Source of the DNA: Diphasiastrum complanatum
Lineage: Eukaryota > Streptophyta > Lycopodiopsida > Lycopodiales > Lycopodiaceae
Direction: 5' to 3'
DNA: 64,000 nucleotides
Assembly: GCA_029204225.1 (NCBI GenBank)
Contig: CM055102.1
Location: 17,382,223 to 17,446,222 of the forward strand
Shown piece by piece: positions 10,928-23,056 of the stretch (positions are counted from its first letter, which is position 1; each line of letters starts with the position of its first letter). The notes under the pieces are model-generated. The model worked only from the letters and a program-made list of their open reading frames with translations, made no database searches and was not told the origin of the DNA. The translations under genes were made by a program, and so were the position numbers.

Positions 10928-12007
10928 ATGGCAATGTCCCATTTGCATGTTGCTCTTCCGATGGAATGCACTCCAATTATTAAGAAAAATGCAAAAGTTG
11001 TAGAGAATGTTGCTGCAATGGTTAGAGAATTGAGAATGAATAATCAAATGAATATAGATTTGTGGGTGGCTGGATCAATCTATCTTAATGATCCAGTTAC
11101 CAATTCCAGATTTTAAGTCCGTAACTCATCTTCTCAGATATGTATGTGAAGGAAATAGCAAATTACTTGGATATTGTCAAAGGTTGCATGATAATGGAAT
11201 GCATAGCATATCTTGTCTTAATCAACAATTACAGTTTGCTAAGCAACAATTGCAACGTGCAAATCAGCAATTGCTTCATTATGTGCAACACACTAGTGCT
11301 GAAAACAATGCACTCAAGAATGCTATATCAAAGCTGAATGCTACAGTCACTACTCTTTGGGGATCAAACCAAGAAATGTTAGAATCCATGGAAAAGTTGC
11401 GCTCCGAGAGTTTAAAATCTGCTGTTGATATAAAAGTTATCAATAAGGCAATGATGAAGAGGAAAAGAAAGAGTACCAATGAAGAAAATTGATGACCTAT
11501 CTACACATAGTGGGAATCAGAAAAAAAGAATTCGAGCATTCAAGTATGTTGTCATATAGAATATTTATTTGATTTGTATATGTCATTTAAGTTTGATTTG
11601 CACTTGATAACATGGATAATTTATTTATTAAACATAATTTGAGTTTCGTATGTTTGTTGCAGATCATGTTTGGTGGAAAGAACTATTTAACAGATCGTTC
11701 ATGCATTGGATCATCTTTAAGTCATGTTTTACCAAGAAAGTCATCGAAGGAAATGATAAAAAATGCTAGGTTTGAAAAAATGAAAAATGAAATTGTAAAG
11801 ACCAATTTGATTAAAGTTCAATCATACTTGGATGCAAATGTGATACAAGGTGCATGTGATGTATCTGGAATTAGCAGAAATGCTTATTCTACTTTTTTTA
11901 GAATAGTTAAAGAAGCTTCTAAGATGCATATGTTAAGAGCTCAAAACACTCTATGTATATATACATGTTCTCCATTCATATATTTTTCATTAAATGCAAG
12001 CTTTTGA
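10928..12007 (+). pseudogene. Fragment of an unrecognised intron-containing coiled-coil gene
   Basis: Three plus-strand coding-like blocks lie in order. Block 1 (10928-11113) starts at an ATG. Block 2 (about 11100-11490) contains a clear Gln/Leu coiled coil (LNQQLQFAKQQLQRANQQLL) and a basic end (MKRKRKS). Block 3 (from about 11663) begins after a good acceptor (TTTGTTGCAG, ending 11662) paired with a GTATGT donor at 11544, giving an intron of about 119 bp. It encodes a basic region, LPRKSSKEMIKNARFEKMK, and a helix-turn-helix-like CDVSGISRNAYSTFF stretch. Blocks 1 and 2 differ by a frameshift near 11100, and another shift precedes the donor. I do not recognise the family; it could be the N-terminal part of a transposase-like gene. 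It lies between the Copia-1 LTRs, so capture is possible. Confidence 0.4.
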
Positions 12008-12406
12008 TGTCTATGTCTCTCTATAGTGATCTCGAGAGTTGGAAAGTTATTTCTTTGCGGATTGTATCTCTTGAGAGTTTTGGCTTTATTTGTGGAATTT
12101 GGCTAAATTACTTGAAATTTAGGTGGAGAATGGTTGAGTTTCATTATGAACCAACTCAAGAGCTCTTGCCAAAAAGTTGAATGTTCAATTTCTACTTTGA
12201 CAATTTGTAGTAAATCTTGCTTAACTTTACCAGTGCAATTTCTTATGTATTGATCGTGTTTGGGCATTCAAAGAGTTTGATGGTCTGATTTTGCAATGCT
12301 TGTGATGTAGATACCATTGAACAAAAATCATAAGTAGACAAGTGTTTTATTAGTAGCTGCCAAGCTAAGTAGTTATACATTGATCTTGAATAGGAGATTC
12401 ACTAAG

Positions 12407-12409
<3 letters not shown>
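12008..12409. other. No recognisable gene
   Basis: AT-rich spacer; any further exon of the preceding gene fragment is not visible to me. Confidence 0.3.

Positions 12410-12501
<92 letters not shown>
12410..12501. repeat. (AG)n microsatellite, 92 bp
   Basis: GA dinucleotide array with a single GATA interruption at 12441-12444. The poly(Ser-Leu) minus-strand frame over it is spurious. Confidence 0.97.
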
Positions 12502-12503
<2 letters not shown>

Positions 12504-14219
12504 ATAAACTTACGAGTATATTTGGATGTACACATAAATTTTGAGCAGATCCCTATAATTTTTTTCCTTTTAACAAGCATTTGATGTAAATCCATCGGCA
12601 TTTAGATAAAAGATGTTAGGTTGATTGATTAAAAACAAAACTCGCTTTTTATAAGATGATATTAAAAAGTAGAGGTGTGAATTCACTCGAGGATCAAAGT
12701 TGACTGCTTCAGTTGAATTTTGTAACACCCGGTATCTTTTGAATTTTGAAAACAAAAAATTGTACAGTCGCGTCACGTGAAGGTAGGCTTGCCCTCGAAT
12801 GTTTGATCAACCATCTACACTTACAACTGTCCTAACAACCTTGTCTCACCACATGGAACGCGGTTTTCGGACGGTCGGCCAATTTCCTCCCAATATTCTA
12901 TAGAGGGTACGAGCAGCCTTGACAAAGTGAAGTTGTACTAGTATTTTCTTGCTGAGATATAATAACGAGCATGATCTGTGTCATTTAAAATAGTAGCTAT
13001 GCTATCTGCGTGAAAGGGATGATAGATACATGAGCACTTTTTAGAGATACCTGATATAGATCCGAGATTCTGACTGATCTTTGATGTATCGTTTTGTTGA
13101 ATTTACGTAGGAAGGAGTAGGACATTGTTCTCAATCGTTGATTTTAGAGGCGTACCGCTGGTCAAAAGGCTACTACAGTGCTGATAATTCAGCTCTGCTG
13201 GAGCATCTGCTCGTTAGAATAAAATTGCCACCAAGGCTGATTGCTACAGATTCGATTTTGATCGAATATAGTATAAAGGCCGGTAAGAAGTCCTCTCCAG
13301 CTCCTTCCTGATCACGACTTCTTTAGGGGATGATGTAGATAGCAGATGCGAAAGATAAACTATCACAATCTTCACCGCAGAACTTTTTGATTACAAACAA
13401 TCACTACTTTTTTATCCTTACTAATAACGACTTATTTGTGGGGTGATGCAATAGCAGATGCTAGACAGGTGAAAGACAAACTATCACGATCTTCACAGCA
13501 GATATTTGTGCAATCAATAGTATTAAATTAGAAGGGAGCTGATTTGATATATCACAAGAAGCTGTGGCATTTAAATTGGTGAAGAATAAAATAGCAAATA
13601 ATGCATTTTTTTTTTAATCACTTTAATGCTCAAGCTGATCACCTGGGAACAACACCTCACCTTAATTCAACAAATCATCGTGTATTGCTATCACATCAAA
13701 GCGAAAAGGATTTCAGACACAATGAGATGTATTTTGGGAAGATGCTATTTTGCAAAGTTGGAGGAAATGCCTAGCCTAAGCAATGTTTTGCTACACATGA
13801 GGGAATAGTTTAGAATAGGGCAGCCATTATACTAAGAAATGGAATGGACATTCTTTTCTTGAAATCAATTTCATAGAAATTTTGAAGAGTTATGACTTCC
13901 ACAAAATTTATTAACTATAAAATATTCAAAATAGTATTAAACCAAAGCTCTATAATAAGCAGGATTCATTAAGTTCATTATAGCAGTCAATAACTATACA
14001 AAATTTAGACATTATGAAGTTCTATCTTCTGAGAGACCAAATTTTTATATTAAGTAGAAGTTACATGTAATGGCCAATAGAGGACGTATTCACACTCCAC
14101 ACTAAAAATTTTCAATGGGAGAAACCTTTTAGTTATGATAGGTAGATGTTCATCTTGTTGGCTAGTGCAATTTATGTATTGATTTTTTTTATTATGGAAG
14201 GTGTGAAAGTACTGCACTT
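12502..14219. other. Unassigned, with LTR-like start and a short tandem duplication
   Basis: TGTAACACCCGG at 12721 resembles the 5' end of many plant Ty3/gypsy LTRs, but I found no partner copy or polypurine tract. A partial tandem duplication covers about 13311-13384 and 13427-13506 (shared ACGACTT, GATAGCAGATGC, CTATCAC and TCTTCAC words). The rest shows no coding signal. Confidence 0.3.
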
Positions 14220-14975
14220 TTGGATCATAAATGGATTTACACAAGATCCACAAGAGTGATTGGATGCTTGCTTAACAATCTATTGCAAAGACTAGACACA
14301 AAAATTGATCTAGAATGGCAAATTTACATTCAACATGACATTGCCCTTCTACCCAAGGACATGATGCTTGATTGGCTACGTGATGCCCTTAGACAAGCCA
14401 CAAGAAACAACGAGGAAGTAATAGAGAGAGAGAGAGCGAGAAAGGGGATGCAATTTTCATGTAAGCTATGTAAATCATTCACATGTTTGACTATTTTTAC
14501 ATATTTGCTTGAAATCATGCGATTTTTAAGGTATCATAGCTTAGAACATGAAGTCATCAATCAATATTTTTTATTTCCCTAACACATGTTCTTCTTTCTC
14601 GTTCAGTATAAAAAATACAATGTATTTTGGATGCATGGATGACATTTTCGTACACAGCGCATTGATAAAATTAAAAACCCCTACGATTGTGGGGTCATGG
14701 CAAATTTGATTCAAGAGAGTCGAGCAAGCATGACTGACACCAATTTACTCTCTTCTCAACTTGATTATTGTGGGACAATCAATGACATCCTCGAAGTTGG
14801 ATTTAGGCAAATCAACTTTTTCATATTTGATGTCAAATGGTTTAAAATTATTTGCAATGTTCCCAATGTTCCCAATGCAACTGTGAGAAAAGCTGAGAGT
14901 GGTTATTTTGCCATTGACTCCACCAAGCTTTGAACAGATCAAAGTGATACATTTGTTTTTCCTCAACAATGTGAG
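14220..14975 (+). pseudogene. CACTA (En/Spm) transposon fragment with DUF4216-like domain
   Basis: A first block (14220-14460) ends at a GTAAGC donor, and a second starts after TTCTCGTTCAG at 14607. The second block carries the landmark sequence of the DUF4216 domain found in CACTA-type transposon proteins: YDCGVMANLIQESRA, then DTN...LDYCGTINDILEVGF, NFFIFDVKWFK, an IDSTK and FVFPQQCEQ, matching the family pattern YYG.I.DI.E.DY..F.VVLF.C.W ... PF(I/V)F..Q..QVFY. A TGA (14653-14655) and a TGA after IDSTKL break the frame. Homology ends exactly at 14975, where a copia gag begins. The first block is not recognised by itself. Confidence 0.65.
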
Positions 14976-15977
14976 CAGATATGCTTGTGTTCAAGTAGTG
15001 AATGCTCTTTTGATGTCAACAATCAATGAACTCTTAAGAGAGGTAGGAGATTGCACTTCGGATCAAGATGCTTGGGAGACTTTGTAAAAGGTCTATGAAT
15101 CCAAGAACTAAACTAGGATGTTAGCCTTCAAGAATCAAATCTATAGAAGCTATCAAAAGAAAGGAGAGAGTGCACATACTTTTGTCTTAAGAGTGAAATG
15201 CATATGCTTGAAGAAGGCTCAAGTGCTCCAACAATCAAGAAGAAGGTGGCCAAGGAGCAAGATCTTGATTTCGAGGAGGAGCTCATGGAGGAGCAAGTAC
15301 CAAACCCACCTATCACACCAAGGAGATCTTCAAGGGCAAAAGTGGAGCCATCAAGGCTCACATATCAAGGCAAAGGGCAACAAGCTGAGGGTATCTCATC
15401 CACTTCTTATGCTTTATCTAGTTTTGAAGAACCATCTAATGTTAAAGAAGCATTGAGCTCCAAAGAATGGTATAAAGCTATGTTAGATGAGTATAATGCC
15501 TTGATTTAGAATGAAACTTGGTTGCTTGTTGATAGACCTCAAAGGAATGTAATAGGATGCAAGTGGGTCTTCAAGCTTAAGTTGAATGCAAATGGGATTG
15601 TTGACAAACATAAAGCAAGATTAGTTGCAAAAGGTTATGCTCAAGAGAGAGGGATAGACTATGAGAAAACTTTTGCACCCGTGGCCAAGATGGTCACAAT
15701 AAGGCTAATCATTGCACTTGCATCAAATTTTGGATGGATCCTATGTCAAATGGATGTCCCTAATGCCTTCTTGAATGGTTTTTTGGAAGAGGATATCTAT
15801 ATGGAGCAGCCACAAGAGTTCATCAAGCATGGAATGGAGAACAAAGTATGTCATCTCCAAAGAAGCATCTATGGCTTGAAGCAAGCATCAAGATCTTGGA
15901 ATTCAAGACTACATGGCTATCTTATTTCACTTTCTTTTGTTCAAAGTGAATATGATCCCACTCTCAAAGTCTTTTGA
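14976..15977 (+). pseudogene. Copia-4: plus-strand copia with internal deletion
   Basis: The first part is the copia gag (UBN2-type) helical region: ELLREVGDCTSDQDAWE, a KVYESKN block and a THTFVLRVK-like block, closely related to the gag of Copia-3. At about 15213 it jumps to the linker after integrase (PRRSSRAK...PSRLTYQGK) and then to the RT N-terminal half: [58 protein letters not shown], and SEYDPTL at the end. The zinc knuckle, protease and integrase are deleted, and the YVDD box and RNase H are missing. Stops lie in gag (15085, 15108) and after NALI (15507). Non-functional. Confidence 0.85.
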
Positions 15978-15983
15978 AGAAGT

Positions 15984-16505
15984 TTAAGATGGAAGAGTAC
16001 AAAAGTGTTGACACACAATAGCCTTATCATTCTTGATCATAGAAAGCATAGATTTATAGTTAGGATGCCCCAACCTTCTATGCCATAACTCCTCCTTAGA
16101 CGTAAGAGCAATTTCACAAAAGTTTGCATTCTCATAAGAATTTAACTTGAAGATACTACCATATCTAGATCCATTAGCTAGGATCTCATCACCTTTCTTA
16201 ATAAAGTAAGTATTGGAATTGAACTTTACATCACAACCATAATCAAGCAACTTTCCAACACTTATCAAGTTCTTCGTAAGCTTAGGAACAAAAAGAACTT
16301 TGGAAAGTGATAGAACTTTAGAAGAAGCAAGTTTTAATGGAAATGTTGCCAATTCCTTCAATAGAGCATTCATGATCATTTGTTGTATAAATAGATCTTT
16401 TAAGTCCTTTATAACGTACAATAGAGTCAAAAGACTCCTTTGAACAACACATATGTGATGAGGCACCACTATCGATGTACCATGCTCCATCCTTCTTGAA
16501 GGGTG
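15984..16505 (-). pseudogene. Copia-1 protease and gag-pre-integrase fragment
   Basis: On the minus strand from 16505: GAWYIDSGASSHMC (the copia aspartic protease, D-S-G-A active site), then VLFVPKLTKNLISVGKLLD, a frameshift near 16330, and ELWHRRLGHPNYKSML (the gag-pre-integrase zinc-binding segment). It starts flush with the right LTR, so gag and the primer-binding site are gone, and it ends seven bases from the oppositely oriented Copia-4 RT. Confidence 0.85.
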
Positions 16506-17166
16506 TCACAATCTAGCATGCTAAGAATCAAAGAATGATTGCTTTGAAAAACAAAAGAGAAGAAGTACAAGAATTTAATGCATTAGCATAAGCCTCTACT
16601 CGAGTTAGAGAGAGGAAGAGAGAGCAAAATTCAAGCAAATAATAGTGTAGATCCAAATTGACATGAAATAGCTTCAAAGCTTGGTTCTTCATAAAAAATT
16701 ATGAGAGAGTCTACATATGTTTATGGAGATTGGAGTAGCTCGAGGTAGAACCATCTCTCTCCAACTTTCATCCATATCTAAAAGCGAAAACTAGAGAATT
16801 AGTGACATTTGTCACTTTACATGCATGCATTTCTACCTACTATTACCAAGTGTCAAATTTTCCACTAGAATTGTACAAATCATTACGCATGTGTCCAATT
16901 TACTTTGTGTATGCCTTGCATTTCACTATGGAACACTTACAATCATTGCATGTGATAGGCCATGAGTTTCTACAAGCCTATTATTGACATTTCTAAGTCT
17001 ACATTCTATATGCAAGTTGTATATGACAAACTAGACTTCGTGAAACCATGTAGCTTGAGTTTCTTCTAGGCCAAATTTGGCATTTACAATATGGAACATC
17101 ATATACACATAGAAAAAACTTTGCCAAAAGCCTAAAGTCAAGATAGATGATTTTTCATTTTTCAAC
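16506..17166 (-). repeat. Copia-1 LTR, right copy (5' LTR of a minus element)
   Basis: 661 bp, the partner of 9579-10240. The minus-strand end here reads GATTGTGACA (16504-16513 region), a canonical CA terminus. The TATA box of the left copy is mutated here (ACATATGTTTATGG context). Many scattered substitutions between the copies indicate an old insertion. Confidence 0.75.
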
Positions 17167-18167
17167 GCCTAGGCCTCGCTCTTTCTCATTGGTTTTGCAT
17201 GGATCTCCATAGTGTATTGGAGGGTGCCATTTGCCATCTATATGAGGGGAGGACGGTGCCCATAGGGAGGGGGAGAGATCTCTTTTGTTTGATATGCTTA
17301 TGCTCTATCATATAGGATTTTTAAGGGCAAACAAGGAAAAAATTGAATGTAAAATTCACAACAATGTAGTCTCATATATGAAAATATTGAAGTTTCATAG
17401 GTCCCCACATGTTTGACACATTATATCTTACATAATAAGTTGCTCAAAATGAAGGTCTGAACATATAAGCCTTGCATACTACAACATTGGTTTTGAATAG
17501 ATTTTCATGAAATATGCTTATGAATACATGAAATTTGATTATATATCAACAATATAGGCCATATATACCAGTGAAAATCATAATGTGATATTATACTATA
17601 TAATAATATTATCATAATCAAATATGTACTCATCACTACACGTAACATACTTTTGTGCCCAACCAATTAATAAAATAAATAAGGAGAGCTATCCATGTAG
17701 TTAGCAACATAGTAAGTTGCATTACCATGCTTTGGAATTCAAAACCTTGATTATGAATGAGGTTGATAAGAATATCAAATGTCTAAGAATTAGTGAAAGG
17801 GGAGAAGAATATCTCTCATGTCATTTGAATGTTTTTGCATAGAGTGTGTGATCAAACGATAATTAACTACTTCCTATACACCACAACAAAAAGATGTTGT
17901 AGAAAGAAAGAACAAGACCTGCAAAGTGTGCTTAAAGTATGATAATAGGCAAAAGCTTATCAGAATGTGGTGAAAGCTATGTAAACTCACTGATGAACGA
18001 AATTCGGACACAAACAATGACTCTCTCTCAATTTGTCTATATATGCGAATGTGTGATATGGTAATATGTTGCTCTCATCATAATGCATATTTGCATCGTC
18101 GTCACACATGGGCATGCTATTCTCTAGTTTTGTTAGGCCCCTGATCAAATTTGTGATGATCCAACAC
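17167..18167. other. No recognisable gene
   Basis: AT-rich spacer between the Copia-1 LTR and a Copia-2 LTR. An 88-codon minus frame at its right end overlaps the LTR and is not coding-like. Confidence 0.35.
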
Positions 18168-18437
18168 TTAGAACTTGTTTCGAACAGGAACACAAATAAT
18201 GCTACATAGTAACACAGACATAAAACACTCTCCACAACAAGCTCACATAGCAACTGTATTTCTCAAAATGAAATTACATTGTACATATAGTTGTTCACTC
18301 AGGCAACCCATGCATGACCCAAATTGCTGTTGATGGGATGCGTGTCCTGTTGACTTGCCTCGTGGCAAGGCCAACTGATCCTTATCGACTGATAGGACCC
18401 ACAGTACAGTAGCACAGTGATTCTACTTTAATTCTAA
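18168..18437 (-). repeat. Copia-2 family LTR (3' LTR of a minus fragment)
   Basis: 270 bp that match, in reverse complement, the Copia-2 LTRs at 44212-44482 and 49987-50260. Its ends are TTAGAACT and AATTCTAA in plus orientation, the same unusual inverted termini. It is clearly more diverged than the two LTRs of the 44-kb element, and the GC-rich hairpins are degraded. A polypurine-like CTCTCTTCC (minus GGAAGAGAG) adjoins it at 18438. Confidence 0.88.
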
Positions 18438-19205
18438 CTCTCTTCCTTAAAGTAATATACTTTTTATACAGTCATATACATGGTTTTAAAGTCAACAAAC
18501 TTTAAGTATAGAAAGCTTTGATCTAAACTTATCAAACTTTTCTCCAACAAGTGGCTTAGTGAAAAAATCAGCTAGCTGTTCTTCCGTACTACAATGAACA
18601 ACATGAATTTCGTGACTCATCAGTAGCATCTCACGTATAAAGTGATACTAAATCTCAATGTGTTTGGTTCTCGCATGGAACACTAGATTCTTTGCTAGCT
18701 AAATGCCACTTTGACAGTCGCTATGTAAAGTTGTGGGATTTTTTTGCTTCATGCCAACTTCTGCCAAGATTTGTCTCAATCATATAGCTCCTGTGCTGCA
18801 CTACACATTGCCTTACACTCTGCTTCTATGCTGGATAGAGCAATTGTACTTTGCTTCTTACTAGACCAGGAAAAGCAACTGCCACAAAACTGGAATACAT
18901 ACCTTGTGGTGGATCTACGATCATCATAGTCACCTCCCCAATTCGCATCCATATAGCCATACAACTCAGGTAAACCCTCATGCTTCCTGTAAATCAAGCC
19001 ATAATCTGAAGTGCCTTTAACATAATGCAAAATGCGCTTAGTTGTCTTCCAATGCATTTCCATAGGTGTTGCCATGAACTGACTTACAATACCAATAGCA
19101 TAGCATATATCTGGTCTAGTCGTGGTAAGGTAAATCAAGCTCCGTACTAACTGCCTATATAGTGTAGCATCAAATGACTGTGACTCATCAAACTTAAAAA
19201 GCTTT
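18438..19205 (-). pseudogene. Copia-2 family RT end and RNase H remnant
   Basis: Minus-strand frame, near-identical in order to the end of the 45.8-49.9 kb element: FDESQSFDATLYRQL, RSLIYLTTTRPDICYA, DANWGGDYDDRRSTT, FCGSCFSWSSKKQST, and EAECKAMCSAAQE. A frameshift near 18776 follows; the remaining RNase H C-terminus (with FTKPL-like sequence) can still be read down to the LTR. Homology begins abruptly at about 19205, so this is a 5'-truncated copy of about 1 kb. Inactive. Confidence 0.9.
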
Positions 19206-19565
19206 TTAATGGATGTTGTGCTGCTTGGGAGGAGTAATGAGCCACTGCAAATTGGAAATCTGAGATGTGGTGACAACTAAAAAAATAGACCGAACGAGGT
19301 GGAGACGGTGGACTAAAAGTTTGCAAAGAATGAATTTTGAGACAATCCAGATCGATTCAAAAAATGACGAGAGGCAGCTAATTGGAGACTATGGAGCTTT
19401 TTGATTTGAGTAGCAACGATGAGGGGCATTTTCATGTCTATTTTGTAACTCTCCTACTCATAACTTGAATTTGACTTGAATGAAATTTAAATTTTAGATT
19501 TTATTTTTTTGCACTATCTAATTTATCTGCTTATTTATTATGATCACAACTTTGTTAGATTATGC
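19206..19565. other. No recognisable gene
   Basis: Unassigned spacer; no motif. Confidence 0.3.
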
Positions 19566-19790
19566 TCACCATAAAAATTCACCATAGAGTGGTCTCTCAC
19601 TAGGGATGAGTACATGTATGAATATAGACAATGCCCTTCTTTTGGTGACCACTATTGCTATGTCCGACCTCATGCACACAACATCATATATTAAGCTGCC
19701 GATCAATCTCTTGTATGGTTTATTATTCGTGAGCTCTCTCTCTTGTTCATTATTAAGGCACATCCATGTGCTCAATCTCACAAGATCAAG
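19566..19790 (-). pseudogene. Small copia RT fragment of another lineage
   Basis: The minus frame shows NNKPYKRLIGSLIYDVVCMRSDIAIVV, equivalent to the copia PY..(A/L)(V/I)GSLMYAMVCTRPDIA block before RNase H. Only about 70 residues remain. The VVC-R-DIA wording sets it apart from the ITRPD types in Copia-1, -3 and -6. Confidence 0.65.
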
Positions 19791-20792
<1,002 letters not shown>

Positions 20793-20804
20793 TGGTATCA
20801 GAGC
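20793..20804 (+). promoter_or_regulatory. Retrotransposon primer-binding site
   Basis: TGGTATCAGAGC is the standard 12-base complement of plant initiator-Met tRNA used to prime minus-strand DNA synthesis. It marks the start of an internal region that is otherwise lost: the next 400 bases show no gag. Confidence 0.7.
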
Positions 20805-21213
20805 TTGGATCACATCAAGCAGGAGGTGCGGCTTGAGGATCTTGGATTTTTGCAGTTCTTTGTATTTCTTTGCTTATTCTTCCAGATGGTGGAACTCATT
20901 TCCAAGTAGGTGGCTTCTCATATCCTTCATGTTCAGCCTAAAGATCATTGTGGATTTGCTGAATTTGATGGAAATCATAGGATTTTTGATGGTTTTAGTG
21001 AATTTTTCACCTAGAATTCATGGTTTCATAGAAACTGATGTAGTACATTTTCCAGATTGTACTTTGAACATTTAGTGTTCAATCGGAAAATCACATATGG
21101 TGGTTGGCGGCATTCCAAGTATACATTTCAATTTTCACTTAGAATATTGTAATTAACAGTTTATACCTTGCCAATTTATATTGACATGTCATGCATTACT
21201 TGTTTCTCTATAG
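20805..21213. other. Spacer, possibly with an upstream exon or intron of the next gene
   Basis: No clear frame. The last bases (GTTTCTCTATAG) look like a 3' splice site, so part of this stretch may be intron of the gene at 21214. Confidence 0.3.
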
Positions 21214-21886
21214 GTCTTGAAAGAGGACCATAAAATACTTTCATGGATATTTTCAAGAACAAATTATGGCGAGATTATAAAGAGACATTTGGAGGGTGAG
21301 AAATTCACAGTCATAAACCATGGAATTTTTCAGATTCAATGGCACCTTGCAGGGGATTTGAAAACATTAAAATGTATGTATAATGTCTCTCATGGGGCAA
21401 CATTAAAGCATCCATGTCTTTATTGCATGAAGGATTGCTACAATATGATTTTGGAATGATCAACAAACACTGGCCCAACATGAAAAGCTGAAGATCCAAA
21501 TATGAAAAGTGTTATGCCAATTCCATCATATGCACATTGCATGCTGAGGTTCATATTATTGAAAAATTTATTTACCTGCATATTCTACTAGCATGGAATC
21601 ATAAACCGGAGTTTGTAGCTAAAGCAACAATTAGGAGGTTGGAAATAGTTCTGTCAAATGCAAGACTACATAAAGGGAATGTCACGATTGAAAAAAGTGA
21701 CAGATTCTCCAAGAAAAAAGAAAACTTTCCTAATAAGCCATCAATTGGAGATGCTAAAGCAAGAAGATTCTTATCCAATCACACATGTAAAGAATCAAGT
21801 GTCAGATACGAAATTTGGAGAGAAATTGTTCAAGCCACACGTACACTGGAAGGAAGTAATCGAGTGGAAAAGGGACAAGTGCAGAC
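21214..21886 (+). pseudogene. Transposase-like gene, 5' part, interrupted by Copia-3
   Basis: Coding-like sequence starts after an acceptor at 21213 and contains the segment IQWHLAGDLKTLKCMYNVS followed by HPCLYC, a (G)D.K.L....G......C.(Y/W)C pattern that I associate with uncharacterised transposase-like proteins seen in cnidarian and early-plant genomes (from memory of the pattern, not a search). After a frameshift near 21456 the frame resumes with TLHAEVHIIEKFI and HKPEFVAKATIRRLE, then KPSIGDAKARRFL, and runs to the Copia-3 insertion point. Continuation is at 27618. Frame breaks mean it is dead, apart from the insertion itself. Confidence 0.45.
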
Positions 21887-22525
21887 TGTGAAAGATTCAA
21901 CTAGTTTCGTCACATTTTGCAATATTTCCATATTTGGCATATTGAGGCCAAAACTTGTTTTAGACTTAGAGGTTGACTTTTCAAAGTTCATTAGTCTAAA
22001 TTTCATTTGAATAAACACTTTTTGAAAGTGTGGGAAAGTTAGAATGCGAGTTTGAGTAGATTCAGTTTGGATAGTTGGGTACATTGAATCTAGACCCAAA
22101 ATTAGTAGGGTTAGCATTTTGGTGGGAAAGCCAAGTGGCCAAATAGGGTTTGGACTTGCTATAAAAGGATGTAAATCATGGAGAGAGTGATCTTCTCTCT
22201 TCTCTATCTCATTTCATGCTTATACATGGTTTTCTTGGGTTCTACTATCCAATGGTGCACTGTCTTGGTGATTGCTTGCAATTCTATGTGTAGAATGATC
22301 TATATTTGTTATTTTTGGATCCACACGTGTGAAATACAGTAGCTTGATAGTTTTGTACGGAAAACAATAGTACATAATCATTTCATTCAAGTTCTATTGG
22401 TGTTTGCATCTCAATTTGTGTGTAGATGCTGATTTTTCTACATTGGTGAGATTGGGAGTGTATTTTTCTTTCTAACCAAAGATCATTCAAGTAGATTGGA
22501 TCTTTAGGATCTAAAATCTTTCACA
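21887..22525 (+). repeat. Copia-3 5' LTR (639 bp)
   Basis: Starts TGTGAAAGATT and ends AATCTTTCACA, so the terminal inverted repeat is TGTGAAAGATT/AATCTTTCACA with canonical TG...CA. A TATA box (TATAAAAGG, from 22160) lies inside. It matches 26971-27617 with roughly 25 substitutions and a few short indels, about 95 percent identity by eye. The primer-binding site follows directly. Confidence 0.93.
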
Positions 22526-22537
22526 TAGTATCAGAGC
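22526..22537 (+). promoter_or_regulatory. Copia-3 primer-binding site
   Basis: TAGTATCAGAGC, one base off the initiator-Met-tRNA complement TGGTATCAGAGC, directly after the LTR end at 22525. Confidence 0.85.
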
Positions 22538-23056
22538 TTGTGTTTCAGTTGTGAAGGAGGAAATCAGATCTATCAATGATTTGGTGAAGATATCAAGTGT
22601 AGAGCATGCTAGAGAGGATTCTACACCAAAATTTGAGTTTTTGCTTTTGTAGATTGGATCTTTTGTAGATCAAAACACTAAATAGGTCAATATACCTGTT
22701 CAATTTCAATTTTTGAATTCACATACTGGATTTGGCCAATTTTTGGATCGTTGGTTTAGTCTAAGTGGTGGCTTATAGATTGCATATCAAATTTTCAGCA
22801 TTTGCATGTAGATTTGAAAAAGTCAATTTTTTGTGATTTTGTCAAAACCCTAATTGTGATTGGATCTCTAGATAGTGAGGTTGCTGGACTTCATTTGAGT
22901 GTGTTTCAATCTTAGGAAGTGGCAAAAGTCATTAGATTGAGGATTGTTCATAGGTTGATCAAGATTCCATGATTCTATGTGTTGATTTGCTTGGATAAGT
23001 GCTAGAAGAGAATTTGTGAAATAGTTTCAAATCTTGGTGATTTCTTTTGAAAGCAT
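22538..23056 (+). other. Copia-3 untranslated leader
   Basis: About 520 bases between primer-binding site and gag, without a sustained frame. Typical of copia leaders. Confidence 0.7.

Noticed and set aside
12720-13310. Gypsy LTR starting TGTAACACCC
   Set aside because: Only the terminal word fits; no partner LTR, primer-binding site or polypurine tract was found.
21830-22117. Minus-strand frame repeated at 26955-27200
   Set aside because: It lies in the Copia-3 LTRs; it appears twice only because the LTRs are duplicated.
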